A stretch of DNA of 64,000 nucleotides, from assembly GCA_024102635.1 (NCBI GenBank), contig JAGFJO010000084.1, forward strand, positions 37,245 through 101,244, given 5' to 3'. Made by a program: the position numbers and the translations under genes. This document shows, piece by piece, positions 47,571 through 56,793 of the stretch. The stretch is from Deltaproteobacteria bacterium (GTDB lineage: Bacteria; Bdellovibrionota_C; UBA2361; JAGFJO01). How positions within the stretch are numbered: position 1 is the stretch's first letter; every line of letters starts with the position of its first letter. Below the pieces are notes generated by a model, which saw only the letters and a program-made list of their open reading frames with translations, was not told the origin of the DNA and did not search any database.

Positions 47571-49223
47571 ATGGCCGTGAAGTTACATAATCATAAGATA
47601 AAGAAGCTGCTTATTGCAAACCGCGGCGAGATCGCGCTTAGGATACAGCGGGCATGCCGCAACCTATCGATTCCTACCGCAACCACGGTATCAGAAGCCG
47701 ACCTAACGAGCTTTTTCGCGAAAGAATCTCAGGAGATAGCAGCCATCACCGGGCTCTCTGCCAAGGATACTTACCTTAACATTGATAAAATCATCCAAGC
47801 TGCAAGCGATCACGGATGCAACGCAATTCACCCCGGGTACGGATTTCTCTCCGAGAATTATCAGTTTGCCGAAGCTGTCCGGCGCGCCGGCCTCATTTTT
47901 GTGGGGCCAAATCCTGAGTGCATGAAAGCTATGGGAAGCAAACTGAGCGCAAGGCAGATCGCATTTGAGGCGGGGGTACCGTGCACGCCGGGCAGTCCGC
48001 CGCAGCCGATGTCGGATAAAGAGCTGCACAAGGCAGCGGCGCATATAGGATTTCCCATTATTATAAAAGCAGCATTGGGTGGCGGAGGCCGAGGCATGAG
48101 AGTCGTAAACGACGCAAAAGAGCTCGAAGCTGCCCTTCCGTTAGCGCGCACAGAGGCCTTAAAGAACTTCTCCTCCGATTCAGTCTATCTGGAGCGTTAT
48201 ATCCCTCATCCCAGGCATGTTGAAGTTCAAATTCTCGGCGACCGCAATGGCAATATTATCCATCTCGGCACGCGGGAGTGCTCCGTTCAAAGACGCCATC
48301 AAAAGCTGGTCGAAGAGGCCCCGGCTCCGGGGCTTAGTAAAGAGACAAGAGAGAAACTCCATCAGGCAGCCTTGAGAGTGGCAAAAGCCGTTAAATACGA
48401 TAGTGCCGGCACAGCAGAGTTTTTAGTTTGTGGGAAAGAGTTTTATTTTCTAGAGATGAATACCCGTATTCAGGTGGAACATCCGGTTACCGAAGAGGTA
48501 ACAGGCGTGGACCTGGTGGAGCTTCAGATTCGCATAGCGCAGGGCGAGAAACTTCCGCTGCGTCAGGAGCAGATTAAGTTCCGAGGCCATAGTATTGAAT
48601 TCCGGATATATGCAGAGGACCCCGTAGACAACTTTAGGCCCCACACCGGAGAAATTGAAAGCATAGCTCTCCCCAACAGCAGCGGCTGCCGCGTGGAGGC
48701 CGGTTTTTCCGTTGGGGATAGAGTCTCGCCGTATTATGATGCCTTGCTCGCTAAGCTGATCGTGAATGGGGAGAGCCGTGAGCAGGTGATCGATAATGCG
48801 CGGGCTGTTCTCGCCGAGTTTTCGCTGAAAGGACTGCCCACGACCGCCAATTTTCACCGCTGGCTGTTAAACCGTCCCGAGTATATTAGTAATTCAATCG
48901 ATATCGGCTTTCTTGACAGAGAGTATTCAGAGCAGTTCGCGGCACAAGTAGCCTCATTTAATGAGATCGATCCGGCTCATCGGCTTCTTGCAGACCCGTG
49001 CCTGCACGTAGAGCTAATCAAATATATCACTCGCTCTTCTCAAGAGGTGGTGATCGAAATTAGCCACCGCAAGGATGGAACGTTTTTAGCCCGGCCGGTT
49101 TCTTTAGCCGCTTCCAGCGGCCAGGAAGCATTGATGCGCCGATCTAACCGGCGAGATGCGGCGCTGCAAAGTCTGATAGACGAAGTGCTGGAGCGCCAAC
49201 AGATCGATGCCCTCTCAGGTTGA
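47571..49223 (+). CDS. Biotin carboxylase (acyl-CoA or pyruvate carboxylase subunit), no biotin domain
   Basis: The 550-residue protein carries a complete biotin carboxylase: KLLIANRGEIALRIQRAC, the ATP-grasp glycine loop AALGGGGRGMRVV, ECSVQRRHQKLVEEAPAP, EMNTRIQVEHPVTEEVTG and RPHTGEI. It carboxylates biotin held on a carrier protein using ATP and bicarbonate. The last 90-100 residues (from about 455, HVELIKYITRSSQEVV onward) are extra compared with AccC (about 450). No biotin-carrier motif (AMKM) and no carboxyltransferase gene are adjacent, so the substrate is unknown. The start is divergent from trxB by nine bases. Confidence 0.88.
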   Translation: MAVKLHNHKIKKLLIANRGEIALRIQRACRNLSIPTATTVSEADLTSFFAKESQEIAAITGLSAKDTYLNIDKIIQAASDHGCNAIHPGYGFLSENYQFAEAVRRAGLIFVGPNPECMKAMGSKLSARQIAFEAGVPCTPGSPPQPMSDKELHKAAAHIGFPIIIKAALGGGGRGMRVVNDAKELEAALPLARTEALKNFSSDSVYLERYIPHPRHVEVQILGDRNGNIIHLGTRECSVQRRHQKLVEEAPAPGLSKETREKLHQAALRVAKAVKYDSAGTAEFLVCGKEFYFLEMNTRIQVEHPVTEEVTGVDLVELQIRIAQGEKLPLRQEQIKFRGHSIEFRIYAEDPVDNFRPHTGEIESIALPNSSGCRVEAGFSVGDRVSPYYDALLAKLIVNGESREQVIDNARAVLAEFSLKGLPTTANFHRWLLNRPEYISNSIDIGFLDREYSEQFAAQVASFNEIDPAHRLLADPCLHVELIKYITRSSQEVVIEISHRKDGTFLARPVSLAASSGQEALMRRSNRRDAALQSLIDEVLERQQIDALSG

Positions 49224-50003
49224 GAGCTCTTGCCCACGCAATTGTTCTAGAGCGGCAATCGGCTCCGGAATCGGCGCTTCTATCTCTATCTTTCTACCGG
49301 CGTTAGCCGGATCTTGAAACGAGGCGCGAAAGGCGTGCAGAAAAAACTGAGGGAGTGAGTATCCATGCCTGTTTTCTAGTAAAGAGATCTCGTGAAGGAG
49401 CCGCTCTGAGCGGTAGAGCCGATCCCCTATTAAGGGGTGCCCGAGAAAGGATAAGTGTGCACGGATCTGATGACGCCGCCCGGTCCGCACTTGGGCTTCA
49501 ACATAGGTAGCAGAATCTTCTGCAGAGTAGCCGAGGGGCTCAAATGCAGAGAAAGCCTCTAAAAATCTAGTCTTAGGAGTTGGTGATACTCGCACCTTTT
49601 TGCCCCGGCGGTAGGGTGAGCCGATGTAAACCCGCGATGAGATCGGCTCCAACTTGCCCTGCACCAGAGTAAGGTAACTTTTGGAGATGCCGCCGCCTTT
49701 AATAAGAGCGGTAAGGGCGTCCCAATATCTCCTGGTCTTGGCGGCGATTAAGATTCCGCTGGTTTCGAAATCTAATCTGTTAATAAGACCGGCATCGCGG
49801 CTGCTTACTGATGCGGCGTGGAAAGATGGGTCGCGGTCCAGCAACTGCTGCGCAATGGAGCTCTCTTCATACTTGCCTAACAACGCAGAGTGAACCCCTG
49901 AAGGCTTGTTAATAGCTAAAAAATTTTCGTCCTCGGTAAGAATGTGCAGCATCTTGCATGCCCCCGCGGCCCTACCGTCAATGATAGGTAATTTCGGCGG
50001 CAT
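49215..50003 (-). CDS. RluA-family rRNA/tRNA pseudouridine synthase
   Basis: The 262-residue protein has the RluA catalytic motif LINRLDFETSGILI with Asp78, the opening FLAINKPSGVHS and the closing RTGRRHQIRAHLSFLGHPL followed by GDRLY. It converts a uridine to pseudouridine in RNA; the target cannot be named. There is no S4 domain, unlike RluD. The first 17 residues overlap the upstream gene by 26 bases; an internal ATG at 49952 (MLHILTEDENFL) could be the real start. The last nine bases overlap the convergent carboxylase gene. Confidence 0.88.
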   Translation of the reverse strand: MPPKLPIIDGRAAGACKMLHILTEDENFLAINKPSGVHSALLGKYEESSIAQQLLDRDPSFHAASVSSRDAGLINRLDFETSGILIAAKTRRYWDALTALIKGGGISKSYLTLVQGKLEPISSRVYIGSPYRRGKKVRVSPTPKTRFLEAFSAFEPLGYSAEDSATYVEAQVRTGRRHQIRAHLSFLGHPLIGDRLYRSERLLHEISLLENRHGYSLPQFFLHAFRASFQDPANAGRKIEIEAPIPEPIAALEQLRGQELST

Positions 50004-50583
50004 CCGGGGCCTTCCTAAGTGCAGCCACCAATTCGTCTATCTGAGCGTTCAGCGCCTTTCTGTTAGATTCAAGCTTATTGCCGACATCGCTTAACTTTTT
50101 TGAAAATTCGGCAACAGCCCATTCGGGTGTATTTCCCTTGTTCGATTTTTCCTTTCGTCCGCGCAGTTTGCGCAGAGTGGAGCGCACATCCCACTCGGCT
50201 TTCATTAGATCGAAACGAGTCGCTATCAGAGTTTCCACCACCGGAAGATTCGAAATTCTAGCCGATCGCTTTTGTGCTAAAGTCACCAGCCTGCTGAGAG
50301 CCGCGATGTTATGAGAGGTGACGCTTTCAATCAGGGTAGAGTTATAGCGCACATGGGCAAGATAAAATGCATTGCGGCAAGCCGTTATGATCTCATCCTC
50401 ACTTTGACCGCCCGCTTCCAAGGCGGTCAAGAATCTCTGCTTCTTAGCGAAACGCAATCTTTCCAATACGGCTAGAGGACTTCCGCCACCTATTGCTGAC
50501 GCCACTACTCCGGCAACATATACCACGATCACCAGCGATATGGCGGCAAAAAACAGTGCAGGTACAATTAACGATGCGTTCAT
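49978..50583 (-). CDS. Membrane-anchored coiled-coil protein, function unknown
   Basis: A start at ATG 50583 gives 201 residues; a GTG five codons upstream is the alternative. One N-terminal span (LIVPALFFAAISLVIVVYVA) leads to an alanine-rich helix, then FYLAHVRYNSTLIESVTSHN, and a C-terminal coiled coil (EFSKKLSDVGNKLESNRKAL). No family is recognised. It is likely anchored in the inner membrane with the helical part in the cytoplasm or periplasm. It shares 26 bases with the pseudouridine synthase gene on the same strand. Confidence 0.55.
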   Translation of the reverse strand: MNASLIVPALFFAAISLVIVVYVAGVVASAIGGGSPLAVLERLRFAKKQRFLTALEAGGQSEDEIITACRNAFYLAHVRYNSTLIESVTSHNIAALSRLVTLAQKRSARISNLPVVETLIATRFDLMKAEWDVRSTLRKLRGRKEKSNKGNTPEWAVAEFSKKLSDVGNKLESNRKALNAQIDELVAALRKAPDAAEITYH

Positions 50584-50854
50584 AAATCTGCCTGCCACCT
50601 GGGGGCGTCAGCCGAAAGGTGTCTCTAGCCTCTCAAAATTAATACCCTTGTAATGGTATCACAACTGGCCGGCAAATACATGCAACGGCCGGCAAAGGGG
50701 TGCCGAAGCGTTTCTTGGGGTGAGCGGGACTACGATCAAGGGCATGAGCAACGTATATTCGCGTTTCCGGAAAGGGAATTATTATGTAACATGATGTAGA
50801 TCGGCCGCAAAAACGGGCAGAAGCATCAACGGCTAACGATAACCAAATTCGGCA

Positions 50855-51724
50855 ATGACTGTCTTCGGTATGGTAACCACGAGAAGTTCTTGGGAGTACA
50901 CCAGCTACGCCCTGAAGTCCTTTTTTCGTAAGACGCCGCTCAATGAGGGGGAGCAGGTATTCCTTATAGACAACGACGAGAGCTTCGAAGAGGACGCCTC
51001 ATGGTTCAGTCCTAAACTAGAGATTATCAAGAACCGCAACCCGAGAAGTTTTGCCGCGAACGTGAACCAGGTAATGGAAATTGCAAAGAAGCGCTCCGCC
51101 GACCTCTTTTTTCTCAATAATGACGTAATCTTTACTGATGAATGGATAACGCCGATTCAGCAGTATGAAGGCAGTGCTATTCTATCCCCGCTATCCAACA
51201 GAGAGGTACAATACGAGATCGGCAATGTTAAGTGGTCCAACACCTTGAAGCTGAGCGAATACTTGGGGAAGGAAGCGGTGTTGAGAGAGGTCGTAAAACA
51301 TCATAAGCAGAAAGCTCAAGGATGGAGGAGCGTAATAAGCCTTCCCTTTTTTTGCGTAAAGATCCCTTTTGACGTTTATTCCGCCGTAGGAACGCTCGAC
51401 GAGAGTTATGGCCGCGGCGGCGCCGAAGATAACGATTACTGTTTGCGCGCGTGCTTGGCCGGATTCGAGATAAAATACGCGTTATCTTCATACGTTCTTC
51501 ATTTCAGCGGAAAGTCTACATGGGCCGGCGGCGAAACTCCGGAAGAAACGGCCGAGCGGTGTGAACGCTTTCGCGCCGTATTCGAAGAGAAGTGGGGTCC
51601 CGAGCTTGCCAAATTAATCATCGACGCCGATCTCTCGGTAATAGAGAAAGATCCGCAGCTGGTTGAGTTTGCCAAGGCAGGCGACTATAAATCGATAATT
51701 ACCAAATTAGCAGGAGCGAAATAG
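50855..51724 (+). CDS. Glycosyltransferase family 2
   Basis: The 289-residue cytosolic protein is a GT-A fold enzyme: FGMVTTRSSWEYTSYALKSF, VFLIDNDESF, NRNPRSFAANVNQVM, then the DxD-like LFFLNNDVIF. A late GRGGAEDNDYCLRACLAGFE supplies the ED(Y/W) catalytic motif. Closest in form to GT2 enzymes such as rhamnosyl-transferase-like proteins; donor and acceptor unknown. The gene stands alone, upstream of an aminotransferase on the same strand (40-bp gap). Confidence 0.83.
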   Translation: MTVFGMVTTRSSWEYTSYALKSFFRKTPLNEGEQVFLIDNDESFEEDASWFSPKLEIIKNRNPRSFAANVNQVMEIAKKRSADLFFLNNDVIFTDEWITPIQQYEGSAILSPLSNREVQYEIGNVKWSNTLKLSEYLGKEAVLREVVKHHKQKAQGWRSVISLPFFCVKIPFDVYSAVGTLDESYGRGGAEDNDYCLRACLAGFEIKYALSSYVLHFSGKSTWAGGETPEETAERCERFRAVFEEKWGPELAKLIIDADLSVIEKDPQLVEFAKAGDYKSIITKLAGAK

Positions 51725-51764
51725 GCGCTTCCCTTGTCATAGCAGTTTAAGAATATGTGGAATT

Positions 51765-52931
51765 TTGCATATGCCTTATCTTGATCTAATTCCGGCGTCG
51801 GGAATCCGGAAGATTTTTGACCGCGCCTCGGAGCTTGAAGGACAGGGGAAAAGAATTCTCCATCTTGAGATAGGCCGCCCCGACTTTGATAGCCCATCAT
51901 CAGCAAAAGCGGCCGTAATGACGGCCCTCAATGAAGGGCGGGTACATTACACCGAGAATCGTGGCATCCCTAAGCTGCGCCGCCTTATCGCAGAGAAGCT
52001 TCGAGACGATAACAACCTGCATTATGATCCCGAAAGCGAGATAGTTGTAACAAACGGGACCTCGGAGGGCGTGGCGATGGCAATGGCGGCGCTTGCCGGT
52101 CCGGGCGATGAAGTCATCGTTCCGACGCCGAGCTGGTCGCACTATGTCAGCTGCGCCACGCTCTTTGGCGCAACTCCCGTAGAGCTCGCTCTGAAGGCTG
52201 ATAACGACTACCAGTTAACGCGCGAAGCAGTCGAGAAACTAGTGTCTGAGAGAACACGGGTTTTGGTAGTTAACACGCCGAATAACCCCAGCGGGGCCGT
52301 ATATCCTGAAAAGGAATTAAGGAGCATTTTGGAGCTATGCCTTGAACGCTCCATCTACATACTCTCGGACGAAATCTACGATTATTTCTGTTTCGGCGGC
52401 GAGCGCCATGTAAGCATTGCCGCCCTGCCTAATGCAAAGCCGATATGCGTGGTTGCAAATGGATTCTCCAAGACATATTCGATGACCGGCTGGCGTCTTG
52501 GATATGTAGCGAGCAGCGCCGAGATCGCCGCAAAGCTTAACAAGGCCCATCAGTATCTAACCGTGTGCGCCAATTCGTTCGCTCAGCACGGAGCGTGCGC
52601 AGCGTTGGCCGATGATGAGGGGAGGCAGTTCTTGGAGAAGATGACCGAATCCTTCGAGCGCAGATGGCGCATAACTAATCAGCTTCTTAGTGAGATAAAA
52701 TGCCTCAGGCTGCCGCGATCGGCCGGAGCATTCTACGCATTCCCCAGCTTCGACTATAAAGGAATGAGCGCGGACCAGTTGTGCGCCTATCTCTTAGAGG
52801 AAGGGGGCGTTGCTACCGTCCCTGGAACTGCTTTTGGAGAGGCGCATAAGGATGCATTTCGTATTGCTTATTCTGTCAATGAAACCGAGCTTGCAGAGGC
52901 GCTCACAATCATAAAAAATCTTTTGGCATGA
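51765..52931 (+). CDS. Class I/II aminotransferase (aspartate aminotransferase-like)
   Basis: The 388-residue PLP enzyme has the fold-type I marks: LEIGRPDFDSPSSAK, HYTENRGIPKLRRLIAEKL, VTNGTSEGVAMAMAAL, NTPNNPSGAVY, SDEIYDYF and the PLP lysine in ANGFSKTYSMTGWRLGY, with the C-terminal RIAYSVN arginine. It transfers amino groups between amino and keto acids; the subgroup (aspartate, alanine or aromatic) is not clear. Its stop overlaps the rnhA start by four bases. Confidence 0.9.
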   Translation: MHMPYLDLIPASGIRKIFDRASELEGQGKRILHLEIGRPDFDSPSSAKAAVMTALNEGRVHYTENRGIPKLRRLIAEKLRDDNNLHYDPESEIVVTNGTSEGVAMAMAALAGPGDEVIVPTPSWSHYVSCATLFGATPVELALKADNDYQLTREAVEKLVSERTRVLVVNTPNNPSGAVYPEKELRSILELCLERSIYILSDEIYDYFCFGGERHVSIAALPNAKPICVVANGFSKTYSMTGWRLGYVASSAEIAAKLNKAHQYLTVCANSFAQHGACAALADDEGRQFLEKMTESFERRWRITNQLLSEIKCLRLPRSAGAFYAFPSFDYKGMSADQLCAYLLEEGGVATVPGTAFGEAHKDAFRIAYSVNETELAEALTIIKNLLA

Positions 52932-53425
52932 GCACGATTCATCAACCGACACTTACGTTAGAAGAGGTTTTGCGCCGTTATAGCGGCGGGCCTTCCACCG
53001 GTCTTTTTACCGACGGTAGCGCCCGGCCGAATCCGGGGCCGGGGGGCTGGGCGGCTGTGCTGGTAAAAGATAACAAGGTACTGCAGCAGCTGCACGGCTT
53101 CGAAGAGAGTACTACCAATAATCGTATGGAGCTCACCGCGCTGATCGAAGGAATTAAGTTGCTTGATACCGGAGAGGAGATAGAGGTGTATTCCGACAGC
53201 GAGTTGTGCGTAAATACCATAACTAAGTGGGCGCCGTCCTGGGAGCGCAATAACTGGAGGCGCAAGACCGGGCCGATAGCGAACTTGGACTTGGTTCAAC
53301 AGCTTTATGCGCTATGCAAGCAGCGGCCCAAGGTGAGGCTTAAATGGATTAAGGCTCACAACGGCTGGCTTTGGAACGAATACGCGGATTCCCTTTCGAC
53401 TGCATGGACGCGTGAAACGCTTTAG
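52928..53425 (+). CDS. rnhA: Ribonuclease HI
   Basis: RNase HI cuts the RNA strand of RNA-DNA hybrids. The 165-residue protein has the four acidic catalytic residues: Asp29 in FTDGSARPNPGPGGWA, Glu68 in NNRMELTALIEG, Asp90 in VYSDSELCV and Asp154 in NEYADSL, plus His144 in KAHNGW. Residues 1-24 extend the usual start. The ATG overlaps the aminotransferase stop (ATGA). Confidence 0.94.
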   Translation: MSTIHQPTLTLEEVLRRYSGGPSTGLFTDGSARPNPGPGGWAAVLVKDNKVLQQLHGFEESTTNNRMELTALIEGIKLLDTGEEIEVYSDSELCVNTITKWAPSWERNNWRRKTGPIANLDLVQQLYALCKQRPKVRLKWIKAHNGWLWNEYADSLSTAWTRETL

Positions 53426-53435
53426 TGCCCGGCCG

Positions 53436-54308
53436 CTAAAACTCCACTCTCTGGCAACCATTAGGAATGGTGACAAAAGGTTGACCGTTGCGCGAGTATG
53501 GACGGCCTGATGATTTATCTATTACTTCAACCTTTATATTGCTGCCAAAAGCGCAGCCCGGCCTGCTCGCACGATACGTTCCGCAGCGCCCATTTCCGCT
53601 GCCGGTGTATTGTAGCTTCTGTCCATTGACGTAAGCATCGGCATTGCAGTGTACTTCATGAATTACTAAGTTGCCGTCCTTCTCCGAGTTCGGCTTCCAT
53701 AAAAACATCTCCATCTCCCCCATGCTTTTTACTTCGCTGCCTTTTAGTGCGTTGAGGCACTGCGCGATTTTCTCTCCGCCGCATGCATCCGCCTGATCGA
53801 CTTCCACCAGGCCTGCTTTAACGAGCTTCTCTGAGACGCTCTCGCCGCTGCGGGAGACCAGCTGCCCGATCACTCCCTGCCCTCCCCCCTGAAGAGTAAC
53901 ATCGCAATCCGGAGTTGCCTTGAAAAAAGTTAGATCGCCACCACTCGCTTCGCGGATCATGCTCATGGCAGCCTGAGCCCTGTCAGCAGGTGCCGAACCG
54001 ATGCCGTGAAGTTTAAGTAGAATGCGGCCGCTTGATTGAGGGGCGCTACTTTCTATTGAAACCAAATTACTTCCGATAATTTCACGCACCCTTACAGCTT
54101 CTCCATCCCCGGTGTTTACGGGATTCAAAAGTTCGCCGTTAAAAACAATTCCGCAGTCGGTGGTGATTTCGTTTCGCGCCTCTCCGCCACCTCCTTGATC
54201 CGAGGGGCCGAGAGAGCCATCTTCGGAAGGCTTTTTGCATCCGGCAAATCCCGCCAGAAGGATCGAGATGAAAACAATCGTAGTAGGAAAGCGAGAGAGA
54301 ATCTGCAT
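53436..54308 (-). CDS. Lipoprotein with thermonuclease (SNase)-like domain
   Basis: The ATG at 54308 has GAGG eight bases upstream. The 290-residue product has a lipobox GFAGC (Cys24) and a Gly/Ser-rich linker. The central part (about 75-190) follows the order of a staphylococcal-nuclease fold: ILLKLHGIGSAPADRAQAAM, DLTFFKATPDCDVTLQGG, GVIGQLVSRSGESVSEKLVK and AGLVEVDQADACG. The arginine and glutamate of active nucleases are not all visible, so activity is doubtful. A C-terminal domain of about 80 residues has several cysteines (GNGRCGTYRASRPGCAFGSN). Function unknown. Confidence 0.6.
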   Translation of the reverse strand: MQILSRFPTTIVFISILLAGFAGCKKPSEDGSLGPSDQGGGGEARNEITTDCGIVFNGELLNPVNTGDGEAVRVREIIGSNLVSIESSAPQSSGRILLKLHGIGSAPADRAQAAMSMIREASGGDLTFFKATPDCDVTLQGGGQGVIGQLVSRSGESVSEKLVKAGLVEVDQADACGGEKIAQCLNALKGSEVKSMGEMEMFLWKPNSEKDGNLVIHEVHCNADAYVNGQKLQYTGSGNGRCGTYRASRPGCAFGSNIKVEVIDKSSGRPYSRNGQPFVTIPNGCQRVEF

Positions 54309-54501
54309 GACTGAGCCTCTTATAAAACCGCCGAACACTATGTTCGGCCAAGCCGCAATTTACTTGCACAAAGCTCCCTGATGAGGAGCTGCAAACACCC
54401 TTCGGATCTCCCCACTTTCCTCTGAGCGTTTTATGATGAAATATTGCGGGCAGTACCCCAAATTTCAGACTAAGACTGTACTAAGGTTATGGCTGATTAG
54501 C

Positions 54502-55167
54502 TTAAACAGTTGCATTTTTCAATCGGTGCAGTTCGGCGCTAAGCAGAAATGACATCAGGAAAAAAGAGCTTAACCCGCCGAAAATATGCCATAAAAAGTG
54601 AGTTCCCATGGGCAGCAGGCCGCTCCCATCCGACATTCGAAAGGTTATAGCGATTAGAAAAGAAGCCGCGCTGTATGCCAGAAGCGGAGCCTTCGATGGA
54701 AGGTGTTTCCAGCAGAATAGAATAGCCGGCAGCAGTACTGTTATGGCCAGGAAGGAGTATCCAAGAGAGATTCTAAGTCCGATAGTCATCGGGAGTGCTG
54801 CTCTCAATAGCCGAAAAGCGACGAAGGGACCGATTACGGCAAAAGCGGCTAAACACAGCCTGCCGGTTACCTGGTGCCAAAAATAGAGGCTGGCAAGCAG
54901 CGTAAGCAGCAAGATCGGCACAAAATCGAGATATAACCATATCCGATCGCTTCGGGTGGCGTGGAAAAGAGAGCCTCCGATAAACCCGACAAAGAGAATA
55001 GGCAAGCCCAGCAAAAAGATCGGCGAGGCGAGCCGCTCGCGGTATACTCGGCGCGAAAAATATACAACCACAAAAAAGAAAATTAGATTGCTGACGGTGT
55101 TCCAAGGCTCTACCGGGAATCGCCCGAGCAACGTTTCAGTGTATATCGGTCCAAAGTCGTTTGGCAT
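54502..55167 (-). CDS. Ceramidase-like (CREST superfamily) membrane protein
   Basis: The 221-residue protein has about seven spans and the alkaline ceramidase/CREST pattern: EPWNTVSNLIFFF, GGSLFHATRSDR (Ser66, His69), LYLDFVPI (Asp81) and MGTHFLWHIFGG with a His190-x3-His194 pair. In this superfamily these residues bind zinc and hydrolyse amide bonds of membrane lipids or, in relatives, act in other membrane hydrolyses. It is not evident whether this bacterium makes ceramide-like lipids; sphingolipid genes were not seen in the window. Confidence 0.8.
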   Translation of the reverse strand: MPNDFGPIYTETLLGRFPVEPWNTVSNLIFFFVVVYFSRRVYRERLASPIFLLGLPILFVGFIGGSLFHATRSDRIWLYLDFVPILLLTLLASLYFWHQVTGRLCLAAFAVIGPFVAFRLLRAALPMTIGLRISLGYSFLAITVLLPAILFCWKHLPSKAPLLAYSAASFLIAITFRMSDGSGLLPMGTHFLWHIFGGLSSFFLMSFLLSAELHRLKNATV

Positions 55168-55443
55168 AATCGAATTAGCTCTATCTTACGTGGGTTAGTA
55201 ATTTCAGCAACCTTATCTTCCCCCTGGTACTGTTCCTTTTGCTGGCCGCGATCAAATCTCTCGCGCTGGATATTAAAATGCATTTGACGAAGCTGGCCTA
55301 CTGTAGACCCTGCTAAGCAAAATACGAAGTTATAAAGGACGCCTCTAAAATCGGCGGAGTTACTGAGACAGTTTTCACTTTCAGGAATTCGGAGCAGGAT
55401 TTACGCCAAAGGCAAGGAGAAGAAGAAGGAATGGCGAAACCGC

Positions 55444-56385
55444 TTAACTTATCAGCTCTAAATCGAGATATTTGAATTGCGCCATACTGTTAAGAAAACT
55501 CGCGTTCCAACGTCCGTGGTTGTTGATTATCGTCTTTGCATATCGAATGCAGGAACGGGGAACCCGCTTTTCATTGCGCAGCGCATCGATAACGTTCTGC
55601 GGTCCCCAATTGTATGCTATTAGCATCAGCTCGCGATTTCCCTCGAAGACCTCTTCCAGATGCTTGAGGTATGCGATCCCCAATCTAATATTGTATTCTG
55701 GGTCGCGCAGCTTGTGCACACCCTTCCATTCGGTTTTTAACATGCGCGCTACGAACTTTCCGGTGTCAGGCATGATTTGCATTAAGCCGGTTGCCCCGGC
55801 ATAAGAGACTGCGTGCCGGTTAAAGGTGCTCTCGGACTTAATTACGGCAGTTACAAATAACGGATCGTAGCCGGAGCGAGCGCTTTCTAGAACGATCATA
55901 CTCGCAAGTTTCTTTGCTTCAGCGTGGGAGAGCTTCGGATTGTTGATAAGCTGAGACACATAGTGAACCTGACTTGAAAGCTGGCGCTTGCTCTCTACCG
56001 ACAGACGGGCAAGGAAAGTCTGCTTGTCAATCGGAGCGGGGTGGTTCAATTTAAATTCGGCAAGTTCAAGACCGGCAATCCGCGGGCTATAGGTGAACTT
56101 AGTCTTTAGAAATATCGCCGAGACGCTGAAAGTAATTGCGATTATAGCGGAGACTACAAAAATGGTAAGGCGCTTGCTAAGCACGGAGCCGGCTCTATTT
56201 TTATTTAAATGCCCGAACCCACCCACTGCTTGAATGGACTGAGAAAAAGGAACATACGCGATTAATTCGCAAGGGTGCTTGTTCGATGAGACGAAATTGC
56301 CCTTGCCCACAAATAGGCACGCATCGCGGACGGTTCGGCGCGAAGGCTTAAAGAGCGGATGTACCCATCTTTTATCCATACTCAC
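55444..56385 (-). CDS. Lytic transglycosylase (SLT domain), membrane-anchored
   Basis: The 313-residue protein has an unusual cytoplasmic head of about 70 residues, one span (about 72-94) and a soluble part. The SLT domain has the catalytic Glu185 in VIKSESTFNRHAV, then GATGLMQIMPDTG, YNIRLGIAYLKHL and LIAYNWGPQNV. It cleaves the glycan strands of peptidoglycan in the periplasm. The long N-terminal head before the span is not usual in the family and could reflect a start chosen too far upstream; the catalytic part is unaffected. Confidence 0.88.
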   Translation of the reverse strand: MSMDKRWVHPLFKPSRRTVRDACLFVGKGNFVSSNKHPCELIAYVPFSQSIQAVGGFGHLNKNRAGSVLSKRLTIFVVSAIIAITFSVSAIFLKTKFTYSPRIAGLELAEFKLNHPAPIDKQTFLARLSVESKRQLSSQVHYVSQLINNPKLSHAEAKKLASMIVLESARSGYDPLFVTAVIKSESTFNRHAVSYAGATGLMQIMPDTGKFVARMLKTEWKGVHKLRDPEYNIRLGIAYLKHLEEVFEGNRELMLIAYNWGPQNVIDALRNEKRVPRSCIRYAKTIINNHGRWNASFLNSMAQFKYLDLELIS

Positions 56386-56793
56386 TATTCCCTACCACTA
56401 CCGAAGTTGATTCCGAAAACCGTGCGAACTATTCGTAGTTTATAACGGTTCCCAGCTCCCCTCTGCAGTCCCTAGTGAACCATCTAATCCTGTTCTAATC
56501 AAATTCCAGGCCAATTCGTTGAAATCACAGGGACATGCCTGTCACTGCCTCGAAATTCTGTAATATCAGCCGCTTAGGTGGAAGGAGTGCTCATTCTAGC
56601 TGCTTCTACCCGTAAGTTAGATGACTAACGGGGCCTATATAGATGTATGAAATTTGGTCAGTCATGAAGCAGCCTCCTTAGGCCCTTCTGGAGCCTAGAA
56701 ACTGATTGTGCTCCATAAGGCACAGCTAAGCGGGGGCAGAGGTTAGTGAACGGGAGAGATTCTTAGTTCGTGTGCCACCCTTTGGCTCTCCGC
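56386..56793. other. Non-coding gap between transglycosylase and rtcB
   Basis: About 400 bases with no gene. Short inverted repeats such as TTAGGC near 56680 with GCCTAG about ten bases later could fold, but no T run follows. Nothing else was identified. Confidence 0.35.
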
